This document shows positions 40,032-48,817 of a stretch of 64,000 nt of DNA, piece by piece. Within the stretch, counting starts at the first letter, position 1; each line of letters begins with the position of its first letter. Under the pieces are notes generated by a model. The model was not told the DNA's origin. It worked only from the letters and a program-made list of their open reading frames with translations, and did no database searches. Both the position numbers and the translations under genes were made by a program. Origin of the DNA: DAOVQB01 sp023128935 (GTDB lineage Bacteria > Eisenbacteria > RBG-16-71-46 > CAIMUX01 > WJJG01); contig DAOVQB010000003.1 of NCBI GenBank assembly GCA_030628905.1, positions 1 through 64,000 on the forward strand, read 5' to 3'.

Positions 40032-42788
40032 ATGGCAGAGACATCGCAGAGACAGGTAAGCCAGGGCAAGCAGGCGGTCGCGGAGTCATCCTCACAAGGC
40101 CAGGCTGAAAATCCCTCGCGCGGTCTCAAGATCGCCCGCTACTTCACCACCCCAGGGCGTCATCCTTTCGATGCTATTGACTGGGAACGGCGCACCGCCA
40201 GTCTGACAAACGACAAGGGCAAGGTTATCTTTGAACAGAAAGACATAGAGGCACCGAGCAATTGGTCGCAGATGGCTGTCAATGTAGTCGCGTCCAAGTA
40301 TCTATGTGGTGGTGTTGGTACGCAGCAGAGGGAATCGTCATTCCGTCAGCTGCTGAGCCGCGTCTCCTCTACGTTGCGGCGCTGGGGCACCGAGCTGGGC
40401 TACTTCGCGTCGGATGAGGACGCCGTTTCCTTCGAGATGGAGCTGCTGCATCTTTTAGTCAATCAGAAGGCATCCTTTAACAGCCCCGTTTGGTTCAACC
40501 TGGGCGTCGAGGAGAAGCCACAGTGCTCGGCTTGCTTCATCAACTCTGTGGAAGACACGATGGAGTCGATCCTCGGTTTATCCAAGATCGAGGGCATGCT
40601 GTTCAAATATGGATCCGGAACTGGAACCAATCTGTCTCCCCTGAGATCTTCGAAGGAAAAACTCTCCACGGGTGGGACCGCATCCGGACCGGTTTCTTTT
40701 ATGCGCGGCTACGATGCCTTTGCAGGCGTGATCAAGTCAGGGGGCAAGACGCGCCGGGCCGCCAAGATGGTCATTCTCAACGTGGACCACCCGGACATCA
40801 TCGAGTTCATCGAGGTCAAGGCTACCGAGGAGAAGAAAGCGTGGGCCCTGATCGATGCCGGGTACGACGGATCCCTCAATGGAGAGGCCTACAGCTCCGT
40901 CTTTTTCCAGAACTCCAACAACTCGATCCGCGTCACTGACGAATTCATGTGGGCCGTGGAGAATGACGGTCTGTGGCAGACGCGGGCCGTGACCACCGGC
41001 AAGCCCGTCGAGACTTACCGGGCGCAGGAGATTCTGCGCAAGATTGCAGAGGCAACTTGGCTCTGCGGTGACCCGGGCCTCCAATTCGACACCACCATCA
41101 ACAGCTGGCATACATGTCCGAACAGCGAGGCGATCTATGCCAGCAATCCCTGCAGTGAATTTATGTTCCTCGATGATTCCGCCTGCAACCTGGCCTCGCT
41201 CAACCTAATGAGATTTGTGGATGGGCAGATCGACTTCGACGTCGACGCCTTTCGCGCTGCGGTCTCGACCATGATTCTGGCGCAGGAGATCATCGTCGAC
41301 AACGCCAGCTATCCGACCGAGCGGATCGGCAACAATAGCAACGATTACAGACCGCTGGGACTTGGGTATGCCAACCTGGGCACACTGCTAATGGCTCGCG
41401 GTTTGCCATATGACTCCGATGGCGGGCGGGCACTGGCGGGAGCACTGACGGCCCTAATGACCGGCCAGGCTTATGCCGCTTCCGCGGAGATCGCTCGCGT
41501 CGTGGGTCCCTTCAAGGGGTTCGCCAAGAACCGTGAGCCGATGACGAAGATCATCACCCGCCATAGGGATGCACTGGGGGCCATCAACCAGGACCTTATA
41601 CCGCCCGGCCTCCTCAAAGCAGCCGGGGAAGCATGGGATGAAGCCATTGAGAAGAGCGAGCAATGGGGCTACCGGAATGCCCAGGTCACAGTACTCGCCC
41701 CAACCGGCACGATCGCCTTTATGATGGACTGCGACACCACCGGGATCGAGCCAGACTTGGCACTGATTAAGCACAAGAAGCTCGCAGGCGGCGGGTTTCT
41801 CAAGATCATCAACCAAACCGTTCCCGTGGCCCTGGCCAAGCTGGGATATGACAGCGGTCAGATCCAAGAGATTGTCAGCTACCTCGAGGAATTCGGAACC
41901 ATCACAGACGCCCCCCATCTAAAACAGGAACACCTGCCCGTCTTTGACTGTGCATTCAAGCCCTGCGTCGGCGACCGCTCTATCCCGTACATGGGACATA
42001 TCCGCATGATGTCTGCAGTCCAGCCATTCATTTCAGGTGCCATCTCCAAAACCGTGAACGTGCCCCAGGAAGCCACTCCGGAGGAGATCGCAGAGATCTA
42101 TCTTCAGGCCTGGAAGTACGGCCTTAAATCAGTCGCGATCTATCGCGATGGATCCAAGCGTGTCCAACCCCTTTCGACGGTCGCCAAGAAGAAGCCGCTG
42201 GAAAAAACCCAAGAGAACGCAAGACGCTTGCCCACCCGCCAGCGGCTCCCTGAGGAACGCCATTCGCTCACCCACAAGTTTGTAATCGGGGACCATGAAG
42301 GATACCTCACAGTGGGTCTCTACCCAGACGGGAGGCCTGGCGAGATCTTTCTTGTGATGGCCAAGGAAGGTACGGTCGTCTCGGGTCTCAGCGATTGTTT
42401 TGCGACCGCAATCTCGATGGCGCTACAGTACGGTGTGCCGTTGAAGGTTCTGGCTGACAAATTCACACACACGCGATTCGAACCCTCGGGTTTCACACAC
42501 CATCCCGACATCCGCTATGCCAAGAGCATCGCCGACTACATCTTCCGCTGGCTGACACTGAAGTTCTTTCCACAGGAGGACGGTGAGGAGGCCGCTCCGG
42601 TTGTGCGAGTAGAGGATGGAGAGAGAGATCCTTCTGCGGATCATGCTCCCCTGTCGCGTACGAAGCCCGACACGGCCTTCATCAATGACATGGACGCTCC
42701 CCCCTGCCCGGAGTGTGGTTCCCTGATGACGCGCAATGGATCCTGCTACCGCTGCATGAACTGCGGATCCACCAGCGGATGCTCTTAG
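40032..42788 (+). CDS. nrdJ: Adenosylcobalamin-dependent ribonucleotide reductase (class II)
   Basis: 918 residues from the ATG at 40032 (GGGAGG 6 bp upstream; the frame is open to 39990). The catalytic barrel has FNSPVWFNLG, PQCSACFINSVEDTMESI (first redox Cys), YGSGTGTNLSPLRSSKE, NPCSEFMFLDDSACNLASLN (radical Cys and Glu) and TVLAPTGTIAFMMDCDTTGIEP-type segments. A TSCPD-like region (GLSDCFATAISMALQYG) precedes a zinc ribbon, CPECGSLMTRNGSCYRCMNC, carrying the final cysteines. It makes dNTPs without oxygen dependence and needs B12. It is the only RNR in the window. No cobalamin riboswitch was seen in the short leader. Confidence 0.96.
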   Translation: MAETSQRQVSQGKQAVAESSSQGQAENPSRGLKIARYFTTPGRHPFDAIDWERRTASLTNDKGKVIFEQKDIEAPSNWSQMAVNVVASKYLCGGVGTQQRESSFRQLLSRVSSTLRRWGTELGYFASDEDAVSFEMELLHLLVNQKASFNSPVWFNLGVEEKPQCSACFINSVEDTMESILGLSKIEGMLFKYGSGTGTNLSPLRSSKEKLSTGGTASGPVSFMRGYDAFAGVIKSGGKTRRAAKMVILNVDHPDIIEFIEVKATEEKKAWALIDAGYDGSLNGEAYSSVFFQNSNNSIRVTDEFMWAVENDGLWQTRAVTTGKPVETYRAQEILRKIAEATWLCGDPGLQFDTTINSWHTCPNSEAIYASNPCSEFMFLDDSACNLASLNLMRFVDGQIDFDVDAFRAAVSTMILAQEIIVDNASYPTERIGNNSNDYRPLGLGYANLGTLLMARGLPYDSDGGRALAGALTALMTGQAYAASAEIARVVGPFKGFAKNREPMTKIITRHRDALGAINQDLIPPGLLKAAGEAWDEAIEKSEQWGYRNAQVTVLAPTGTIAFMMDCDTTGIEPDLALIKHKKLAGGGFLKIINQTVPVALAKLGYDSGQIQEIVSYLEEFGTITDAPHLKQEHLPVFDCAFKPCVGDRSIPYMGHIRMMSAVQPFISGAISKTVNVPQEATPEEIAEIYLQAWKYGLKSVAIYRDGSKRVQPLSTVAKKKPLEKTQENARRLPTRQRLPEERHSLTHKFVIGDHEGYLTVGLYPDGRPGEIFLVMAKEGTVVSGLSDCFATAISMALQYGVPLKVLADKFTHTRFEPSGFTHHPDIRYAKSIADYIFRWLTLKFFPQEDGEEAAPVVRVEDGERDPSADHAPLSRTKPDTAFINDMDAPPCPECGSLMTRNGSCYRCMNCGSTSGCS

Positions 42789-42819
42789 GCCCTTAGCGGA
42801 GCCCTTAGGGGAGCTCTTA
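42789..42819. repeat. Gene-end repeat between nrdJ and the barrel gene
   Basis: After the nrdJ stop: GCTCTTAGGCCCTTAG, CGGAGCCCTTAGGGGA, GCTCTTAG. Two GCTCTTAG copies flank AGCCCTTAGGG. The last TTA is the stop of the convergent gene. Same AGCCCTTAGG core as the other gene-end sites. Confidence 0.55.
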
Positions 42820-44391
42820 GAGGCGCATCTCGGAGCTGAAGCGAAAGACCGTCACACTCCGAGCGACCAGGGTCGCTGAATCCCACCAGTCCTGGAAGGT
42901 CAGCTCACGCTGCTCAGCCTCGGGGCGCGGATCGCTGCTTTCCTCCATGAACCACTTGTAGTAATCGTAGGATTGGAACTCTAGACCCATGTGGAACGAG
43001 ACACGTGCCTGGGTCTCGAGGGAGAAACCAAAGCCCCAAGCGCCACCCTTCACCTGGTCACCCAAGTAATAGGGCGCCTCACCGTGGACGAGATCCAGAT
43101 CGATCATGGAAAGAGGAAGGGTTCTGAATCCGAACTGCGCGAAGAGCGACATCCCGCTGCCATGGATCGGCTTACGGAAGAAGGGAAATTCAAAGCATGC
43201 GCCCACGTGATAGCTGGTGACGTCACCGGCGTGATAGGGGCCGTCAAAGACGCTGTAGGCCTCGTCGTGGTGTTTGATGTCAGCTGCGGACCACGGCCTG
43301 TGGTTTACATCGGCTGAGAGTTGCATGCCCATGACAGGCCCCACGGAGATGCCCCCACTGGCAAAAAGCGGGATCTCCATGTCATACGGTGCTACCAGCC
43401 CCTTGACCTCCACGACATACTCGGCATTCGGTGGCGGAACCGGCCGGTACTCGAACTTGCTGTTGTGGACCTCCAGGCTGTGCGGCAATCCCACCCAACC
43501 TCCCAGGCGCATTAGTTCGCACACCTCAGCTTCGAGTCCAAACTCCAGAGAGAAACCCTTGTAGTCCCGTTGGAAGTGTATGAAACCCTCGTCCCAGCCC
43601 TGCGCCTGCGCCTTGATTTGGGTGTCGGAGCGCAGCCGGCCCCGCAGGAAGTTTGCGCTGCCCCCCAGGGAAAGCGACAGATCGTCCGAGTGAAAAACCT
43701 CATAGGCCAGCCCCATTGTGAGGCTCTCAATCGATCCGCGCTCATTGTTGTCGCTGGCTACGACGAAGGGATAGCCGGTTCCCTCAACCAGACCCATCTC
43801 CAGCAGCATCTCCGCACCATAAGAAACGTCCGTATGCCGGCGATAGGCTAGCCCTCCCACAAGCGGGCGCGCTCCCACGTCGAATAGAGGCGCCGCTACT
43901 CCAAGGAACCCAAACCCGCTGAACCCGCCGAGGCTGTCGTCGTAGTTGTCGATCTTAAACCCTGGCAACCCTTTCACCAGGAGCGTATCGGGTAGATTCT
44001 CAGTGGTGCTGGTGCAAGAGGTCACTATACCGTCGACAGCCAGAGAACCCTCGCGCAGTGAGGCCATGCCGGCCGGATTCCATCCCAAGGCGAGCACTCC
44101 CTCGGCTTCCGAGATGAACGCCCCGCCTTGGCCGAGGGCCTGGGCCCCGGGCCTGGGTGTCAGATCATCCATGGGGCGATAAAAGTATGTGGGCAGCAGG
44201 AGGGCTAAATCCACCTGTCCGCCCATGAGGGCCGAGAGCGCGTCCAGATCCTCCCCGCCGTAGACGGGAAGCGGGTCGGGGAACTCGTAACTCACAACGC
44301 GCCCGCTCTGCCCCCAGGCCGGCGTACCGGAGATGAGTAAGAGCAGGGCACAGACAGCCAAAGCCGGCAGCGTCCTGGAACGCATGACCAT
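42817..44391 (-). CDS. FadL/PorV-like outer-membrane barrel protein
   Basis: 524 residues from the ATG at 44391 (GGAG 7 bp upstream), giving a clean signal peptide (TLPALAVCALLLLISG, cleavage after AWG). The mature N-terminus includes RPGAQALGQGGAFISEAEG and VLALGWNPAGMASLREG, the WNPAG motif shared by PorV, UPF0164 and FadL-type barrels. Repeated amphipathic strands (SLEFGLEAEVCELMRLGGWV, SMIDLDLVHGEAPYYLG) and a C-terminal FRFSSEMRL follow. It probably transports hydrophobic compounds or shuttles secreted proteins. It follows the lipoprotein gene by about 115 bp, with a leader that includes alternative starts. Confidence 0.82.
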   Translation of the reverse strand: MVMRSRTLPALAVCALLLLISGTPAWGQSGRVVSYEFPDPLPVYGGEDLDALSALMGGQVDLALLLPTYFYRPMDDLTPRPGAQALGQGGAFISEAEGVLALGWNPAGMASLREGSLAVDGIVTSCTSTTENLPDTLLVKGLPGFKIDNYDDSLGGFSGFGFLGVAAPLFDVGARPLVGGLAYRRHTDVSYGAEMLLEMGLVEGTGYPFVVASDNNERGSIESLTMGLAYEVFHSDDLSLSLGGSANFLRGRLRSDTQIKAQAQGWDEGFIHFQRDYKGFSLEFGLEAEVCELMRLGGWVGLPHSLEVHNSKFEYRPVPPPNAEYVVEVKGLVAPYDMEIPLFASGGISVGPVMGMQLSADVNHRPWSAADIKHHDEAYSVFDGPYHAGDVTSYHVGACFEFPFFRKPIHGSGMSLFAQFGFRTLPLSMIDLDLVHGEAPYYLGDQVKGGAWGFGFSLETQARVSFHMGLEFQSYDYYKWFMEESSDPRPEAEQRELTFQDWWDSATLVARSVTVFRFSSEMRL

Positions 44392-44506
44392 TGGTCGACT
44401 CCTCATGTCTCGATCAGCCCGATCCAATGCGCGAGCAGCACTGCTACTCGGCAAGACAACGGGGACACGCATGGTTCCGCGCGCCCGGGAGGAAACCCAT
44501 CGGTCA

Positions 44507-44977
44507 CTAGGATCTCTCCGAGAGCAATAGCGCGCTCACGGCCCCAGATAGGGTCCAGAAACCAGCCTGGGTAGCAGTGCGCATGGCATCGACCTTGATC
44601 AGCTCAACCCGCGCGATCTGCTCGCGCTGGAAGACAAAATCGACCAGCTCGACCCCCAGATCCACACGCGCCTTAATCATGCGCTCCCGACCAGCCGTAA
44701 AGTCGTCCGCCTGGCACACAAAATAACAGCGCTCGAGCACGATCTCATCTTCGGTGACATCTGCAACCATGCCCCGGTAGACGGCGCCTCCCGTGGTGAG
44801 CTCGACCTTCTCGTCAAGTCCCACCTTGCCCCTGATCTGCGAACCATCCTGGAAAGTGATGACGACAGCACGCCGCGCATCGAACGTCGGCTCCTCGAGC
44901 AGCACCAACTTCGTGCACCCAGGTCCCACGGTCAGAAGCACCACCAGTGCCGTCAGCAGAGAAAAGGGCCGCAACAT
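44507..44977 (-). CDS. Small lipoprotein of unknown function
   Basis: 156 residues from the ATG at 44977 (GAGG about 7 bp upstream). The signal LLTALVVLLTVGPGC ends in a lipobox, so Cys near residue 21 is lipidated. The mature part has small beta-type repeats (AVVITFQDGSQIRGKVGLDE, AVYRGMVADVTEDEIVLER) suggestive of an SH3- or PRC-like barrel. A C-terminal hydrophobic stretch (AGFWTLSGAVSALLL) could be a second membrane contact. It has its own promoter and probably shares a transcript with the barrel gene downstream. Confidence 0.78.
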   Translation of the reverse strand: MLRPFSLLTALVVLLTVGPGCTKLVLLEEPTFDARRAVVITFQDGSQIRGKVGLDEKVELTTGGAVYRGMVADVTEDEIVLERCYFVCQADDFTAGRERMIKARVDLGVELVDFVFQREQIARVELIKVDAMRTATQAGFWTLSGAVSALLLSERS

Positions 44978-45079
44978 ATTTCGCCTCGTCCTACATGTCC
45001 CGCGCCTGGCTCTCGACTTTAAGTCGAGCACCCTGAAAAGTCCGGGCTAATCAATCTCTTCATAGATGATTAGATAGGA

Positions 45080-45108
45080 AATATAGGGAGGTTACGGTAG
45101 AGGGTCAA
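45080..45108 (-). promoter_or_regulatory. Promoter of the lipoprotein-barrel operon
   Basis: On the minus strand: TTGACC, 17-bp spacer, TATATT. Just downstream of the start lies the inverted repeat CTAATCA / TGATTAG (about 45046-45072). In the leader, near 45012-45028, is the near-palindrome CTCGACTTTAAGTCGAG, so the leader is rich in dyads. Confidence 0.6.
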
Positions 45109-45160
45109 CCGGATTCCATCTGACACAGGCCACATCTGTAACCCATGCTCGCGTAAGCAG

Positions 45161-45190
45161 TTACACCTGTGCCCCGGGGCACAGGTGTAA
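45161..45190. repeat. Perfect 30-bp palindrome
   Basis: TTACACCTGTGCCCC directly joined to its reverse complement, no mismatch and no spacer. It lies between the HD-GYP stop (45297) and the promoter at 45080. An overlapping alternative pairing, TGTAAC near 45137 with GTTACA near 45160, would be mutually exclusive. No T-run follows on either strand. Confidence 0.9.
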
Positions 45191-45296
45191 GGAGCTGCAG
45201 AACAGGCAGTTACCGGATTGGCCCGTGACAACGCTCTACCGGCCAGGCCCAGGTGGGCCACCAGGCCCGTGCAAGGGACTCAGGTCTCAAGTGAAC

Positions 45297-46820
45297 TCAC
45301 AGCAGATAGTCCGCCAACTCCACGCCGACCTCGACGGGATCCAGGGCCTTGACGATCCGGTCGGTGCCCAGTGATCCGAGGTCGTGATCTGAAAGGTTGA
45401 CCAGCTTCAGATCGGCGGGATCGAGCCGCTGACCACCGACATCCTGGATCAGGCGGACTACGGGCGAAACGGGATCCTCTGGATCGGTGGCCACGACCAC
45501 AGCCAATTCCCCGGTTCCGAGCTCGACCAGGCTGCCCACTGGATAGAGGCCCATCAAGCACACAAACAGCCGCATAAGGTTGGGATCGAAGTTCTTCCCG
45601 CTGCGTCCCAACATGTGCAGCATTACTCGATGGGGGGTTAGACGTTCGTCCTGGTATGAACGGGAGGAAATCATGGCATCATAGCAATCGGCAATGCTCA
45701 CAATCCTGCTCAGGACTCCGATTTCCCACTTATCGTTCATCCGTGGGTATCCCTGCAAATCGAAACGCATGTGGTGCTCCAGCCCAACCAGCATGATCTT
45801 GATGAGCGGATCTGTGAGCACCTTGGCCCGCAGGAGGGTTCGCACCCCTTCCAGAGGGTGCATCCGCATGATTTCCCATTCCGAGGGGCTGAAGGTACCT
45901 GGTTTTCTCAAGACCGGCTTGGGCACGGTCATCTTGCCCAGGTCATGGAAGAGGGCCGCCATGCCCAGTTCGGAGAGTTCCCGCTTGTTCAACCCCAACC
46001 GCTGCCCGAGGGAGGTTGAAAGGATGCAGACATTCACGGAATGGAGAAAGGTCTGCACATCAAAGGCCTTGAGGGCGGTCAGGGCCAGTAGGGAAAATTC
46101 CTCCTCGACCAGCCTGTCGATAATCTCATGGACGACCTGGCGTGCTCGGCGAAGCTGAGACAGAGACTCCCCGCTCATGCTGCGCATGCTCCATCGTGAG
46201 AAGCGTAGCGCGTGGAAGAAGGTCTGCCGGGCGCGCCGGCGGAGTTCCCCCAACTCAGCCACCACATCCCATCCGCTGGATGGCTCTGCCAGGTCCTGAT
46301 CCGATTCAGGCTCCGCGAGCACGACGCCATGGATGCCCATGGCATCCATTTCCTCAACCCGGGTCTCCTGGGGGGTTTTCGACCGGCGCCAGGTCTCAAG
46401 GAGCTGGAGGAAGCGTGCCACTTCGGCATCATCCCAGGGACCGATGAAGGAAATGCCCGCCAGAGACATCCCCTCCAGTTCCTCGGCCACCAAGTGCGCC
46501 AGCAGGTTCCCAGACGTGTATGGGGAGAGGATCTCATCACAAGCAAGAAGACCGCTGCCATGACGGACTAGGCGGGCGGTCTGGCCCTCTTCCCATATCT
46601 CGGCAACAGCGGCGCGCAGTTTGTCAAGGGCCTTGCGGAAGGCTGGATCCGCCACTCCACGCAGTACCAACGCCCTCCAGCTGGCATGGAAATTGCGCAG
46701 GAGGCGTGCCCCAGGGGTGTCCTGGGAAAACGGATTCCGCGCCGGTCGGCCCCGACTCGGCGCCCCCCGCTGCCCATCCAAACGCACCTCCCGCTTGGAT
46801 GGCTCCCTCATAGCTGCCAT
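45297..46820 (-). CDS. HD-GYP domain protein, putative c-di-GMP phosphodiesterase
   Basis: 507 residues from the ATG at 46820 (GGGAGG 7 bp upstream). The N-terminal 220 residues are a helical region of unknown type. The HD-GYP domain follows: HSVNVCILSTSLGQRLGLNK, the HD pair in ALFHDLGKMTVPKPVLRKPG, MRMHPLEGVRTLL, then GLEHHMRFDLQGYPRMND and SRIVSIADCYDAMISSRSYQ. HD, HH and GYP are kept, although the usual HHE-x-x-DG-x-GYP is varied. The C-terminal tail has a small beta domain (GSLVELGTGELAVVV). The upstream HEAT-like gene is 16 bp away. Confidence 0.92.
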   Translation of the reverse strand: MAAMREPSKREVRLDGQRGAPSRGRPARNPFSQDTPGARLLRNFHASWRALVLRGVADPAFRKALDKLRAAVAEIWEEGQTARLVRHGSGLLACDEILSPYTSGNLLAHLVAEELEGMSLAGISFIGPWDDAEVARFLQLLETWRRSKTPQETRVEEMDAMGIHGVVLAEPESDQDLAEPSSGWDVVAELGELRRRARQTFFHALRFSRWSMRSMSGESLSQLRRARQVVHEIIDRLVEEEFSLLALTALKAFDVQTFLHSVNVCILSTSLGQRLGLNKRELSELGMAALFHDLGKMTVPKPVLRKPGTFSPSEWEIMRMHPLEGVRTLLRAKVLTDPLIKIMLVGLEHHMRFDLQGYPRMNDKWEIGVLSRIVSIADCYDAMISSRSYQDERLTPHRVMLHMLGRSGKNFDPNLMRLFVCLMGLYPVGSLVELGTGELAVVVATDPEDPVSPVVRLIQDVGGQRLDPADLKLVNLSDHDLGSLGTDRIVKALDPVEVGVELADYLL

Positions 46821-46836
46821 GGACATGCCTCCCGAA

Positions 46837-48567
46837 TCAAGCCGCTGATCTCCCCCTCCCCGACGTTCCCTGGACTCTGCGACGGTGCCGATCCAAGGCT
46901 TCCCGGCTCGCCTCGGCCAGGAGGTGATCGTGCGAGTTCCTGTACTTCATCAGGAGCGGCCCCGCCTTCTCGATCGAAATTAGCCCCAGCGCACGCAGCG
47001 CACAGATCTTCTGAACTCGCCGATGCTGAGGGGCCAGCCAGCTGCGCCGGCAGATAGTCTTCTCTAGTAGAGGAAACACCTCCTCGGGTGAGGACCGGGC
47101 CAGGGCCTCGTAGAAGACTGACTGTTCCTCGATGTCGCGCTTCTCGAAGCCAGGACCGAGCAGAACCTGGAGAAGCGGTTGGAGCGCGCGTTCGCCGAAA
47201 CCGGCGCCCAGCAGTTCAGCGGCAGTCTGCCTCACCCCTGAATCCTCATCGTCAAGTGCGTACAGCAACCGCCGCTCCAGATCCGGGGGGCGTAGAACGA
47301 ATAGGAACCGGAGCAATCCGGCGCGGATTCCTGGATCACCGTTTGTGAACAGAGGACTGAGCCGGTTGTCCCAATACTCCGCCTGCTCAGGTGGCAAGGG
47401 GTTTGGCAAGATCCCCGCAAGCAGTCGCAGGTGTTCTTCAGTGAGGATCTCGATATGATCCAGTAGCGCCTCGGGCCGCCGGGTAGCAACCTGTGCCAGA
47501 GCCTTGACGACGATTTCACTGCAGTCTGCGCCCCCATTCTCGACCCGCTCCTCGGCGGATGCCCTGAGGAGCAGTACCAGCCCCGGTGGATCAAGCTGGC
47601 TCAGGAAAAGCAGGGCATCTTGCTCGTCATCACACCGCCCGGACTCCAGGGCTCCCAGAGCACGCTGGGCAGCCTCCACACCAACTAGCTCCTTGGCAAC
47701 CTCTGTTACTTTTACTCCGCAATCGACACCCAATGCTCCCACATGCTCTCCAAGCCGGCGAATCACCCAGCCAAATATCTTGAATCTACCCTGCTGCAGG
47801 AGATCCAGGGTATAACCCCGCAGGAGAGTCAAGACGCGACCGAACTCTACTGCGGGCATATCCAGCATGATCATTTCAACCAGGACAACGAGCAGCTTGG
47901 GCCGCAGCTGGCGCCCCTCCTGCTTTGCAGAATTCCGCAGGCAGGCGAGTTCCTCTTCGTCCACCTGGAAGGTCCGGGCATCAAGATCGGTCTCCTCGAG
48001 ACCGCCAGCGGCCGCGACGTAGCGCTCGAGCGGATGTAACCCTTCCCACAGCTCGGGATCTTCCGACACCTCCTCCTGGGAAACTGCATCTCCCAGACTG
48101 ACCGGGAGCTGCTCTTCCGCCGCTTCGGTCACCCGGTAGGCCACTGCTGGCAGATCCATCTCCCAGAGCAGCACCGAGAGGTCCTCATCCGTGGGATTCA
48201 GCTCGCCCCGCACCGTGCGCGCGAGGAGATGCAGGAGCATCTGAAGTTCCTCGCAGATCAAGCCAGGCAGGAAAGTCAAGTTCCGCAAGCCGGATTCGAA
48301 AAGCCGGACGATCATGTCCCACCCATCTCCGCCGCGCGTCAGCACTGATGTCTCACCCAGGAAGACATCCTCTGTCCGCAGGCTCAGCTGCACGCCCTCG
48401 GGTTCCGTAATGCACGCGGCAAGGTTCTGATGGAGTGTCTCGACCATCCGCTCGCGGATCGGATTGCCCTGAGGGTAGAACGCGACGGCCTTCAGGGCAC
48501 TCATGAAGGCCTCAAAGGCCTGGGTTTCGGGCCGCTGCTGGGTCTGCTCAAGGATCTGCTCGTCCAT
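46837..48567 (-). CDS. HEAT-repeat-like protein, partner of HD-GYP protein
   Basis: 576 residues from the ATG at 48567; the frame is open to 48672 but the extension is of poor quality. Mostly alpha-helical, Leu-rich and acidic. The N-terminal region (FMSALKAVAFYPQGNPIRER, then LRTEDVFLGET) resembles the N-terminal module of other HD-GYP-linked proteins. The C-terminal half has HEAT-like units (LLRFLFVLRPPDLERRLLYA, LDDEDSGVRQTAAELLGAGF, LARSSPEEVFPLLEKTICRR). No signal peptide. Probably a cytoplasmic scaffold in c-di-GMP signalling, inferred from tight linkage to the HD-GYP gene. Confidence 0.72.
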   Translation of the reverse strand: MDEQILEQTQQRPETQAFEAFMSALKAVAFYPQGNPIRERMVETLHQNLAACITEPEGVQLSLRTEDVFLGETSVLTRGGDGWDMIVRLFESGLRNLTFLPGLICEELQMLLHLLARTVRGELNPTDEDLSVLLWEMDLPAVAYRVTEAAEEQLPVSLGDAVSQEEVSEDPELWEGLHPLERYVAAAGGLEETDLDARTFQVDEEELACLRNSAKQEGRQLRPKLLVVLVEMIMLDMPAVEFGRVLTLLRGYTLDLLQQGRFKIFGWVIRRLGEHVGALGVDCGVKVTEVAKELVGVEAAQRALGALESGRCDDEQDALLFLSQLDPPGLVLLLRASAEERVENGGADCSEIVVKALAQVATRRPEALLDHIEILTEEHLRLLAGILPNPLPPEQAEYWDNRLSPLFTNGDPGIRAGLLRFLFVLRPPDLERRLLYALDDEDSGVRQTAAELLGAGFGERALQPLLQVLLGPGFEKRDIEEQSVFYEALARSSPEEVFPLLEKTICRRSWLAPQHRRVQKICALRALGLISIEKAGPLLMKYRNSHDHLLAEASREALDRHRRRVQGTSGRGRSAA

Positions 48568-48817
48568 TCTCAAGCTCTCGTGTTTGGCTGCCTCGCCTTC
48601 CGCCCAATCTCCCGCAAGGCGGCAAGACAGATCAGTCCCCTCACTTCCCCGAGGAGTGCGCGCGGGGGGCAACCTAGGAAGCCCCTAATCAGGTTTTCGG
48701 TGGATTGAGGGAATCTCTTGAAGGTGAGATGTGTTCAAGTGTGGGCTTTTCGCTGGCCCTCGCCCTGATGCGGCCATAATTCTCGAGCGCAGATGCCAAT
48801 GGCCTGGGAGGGCGGGA

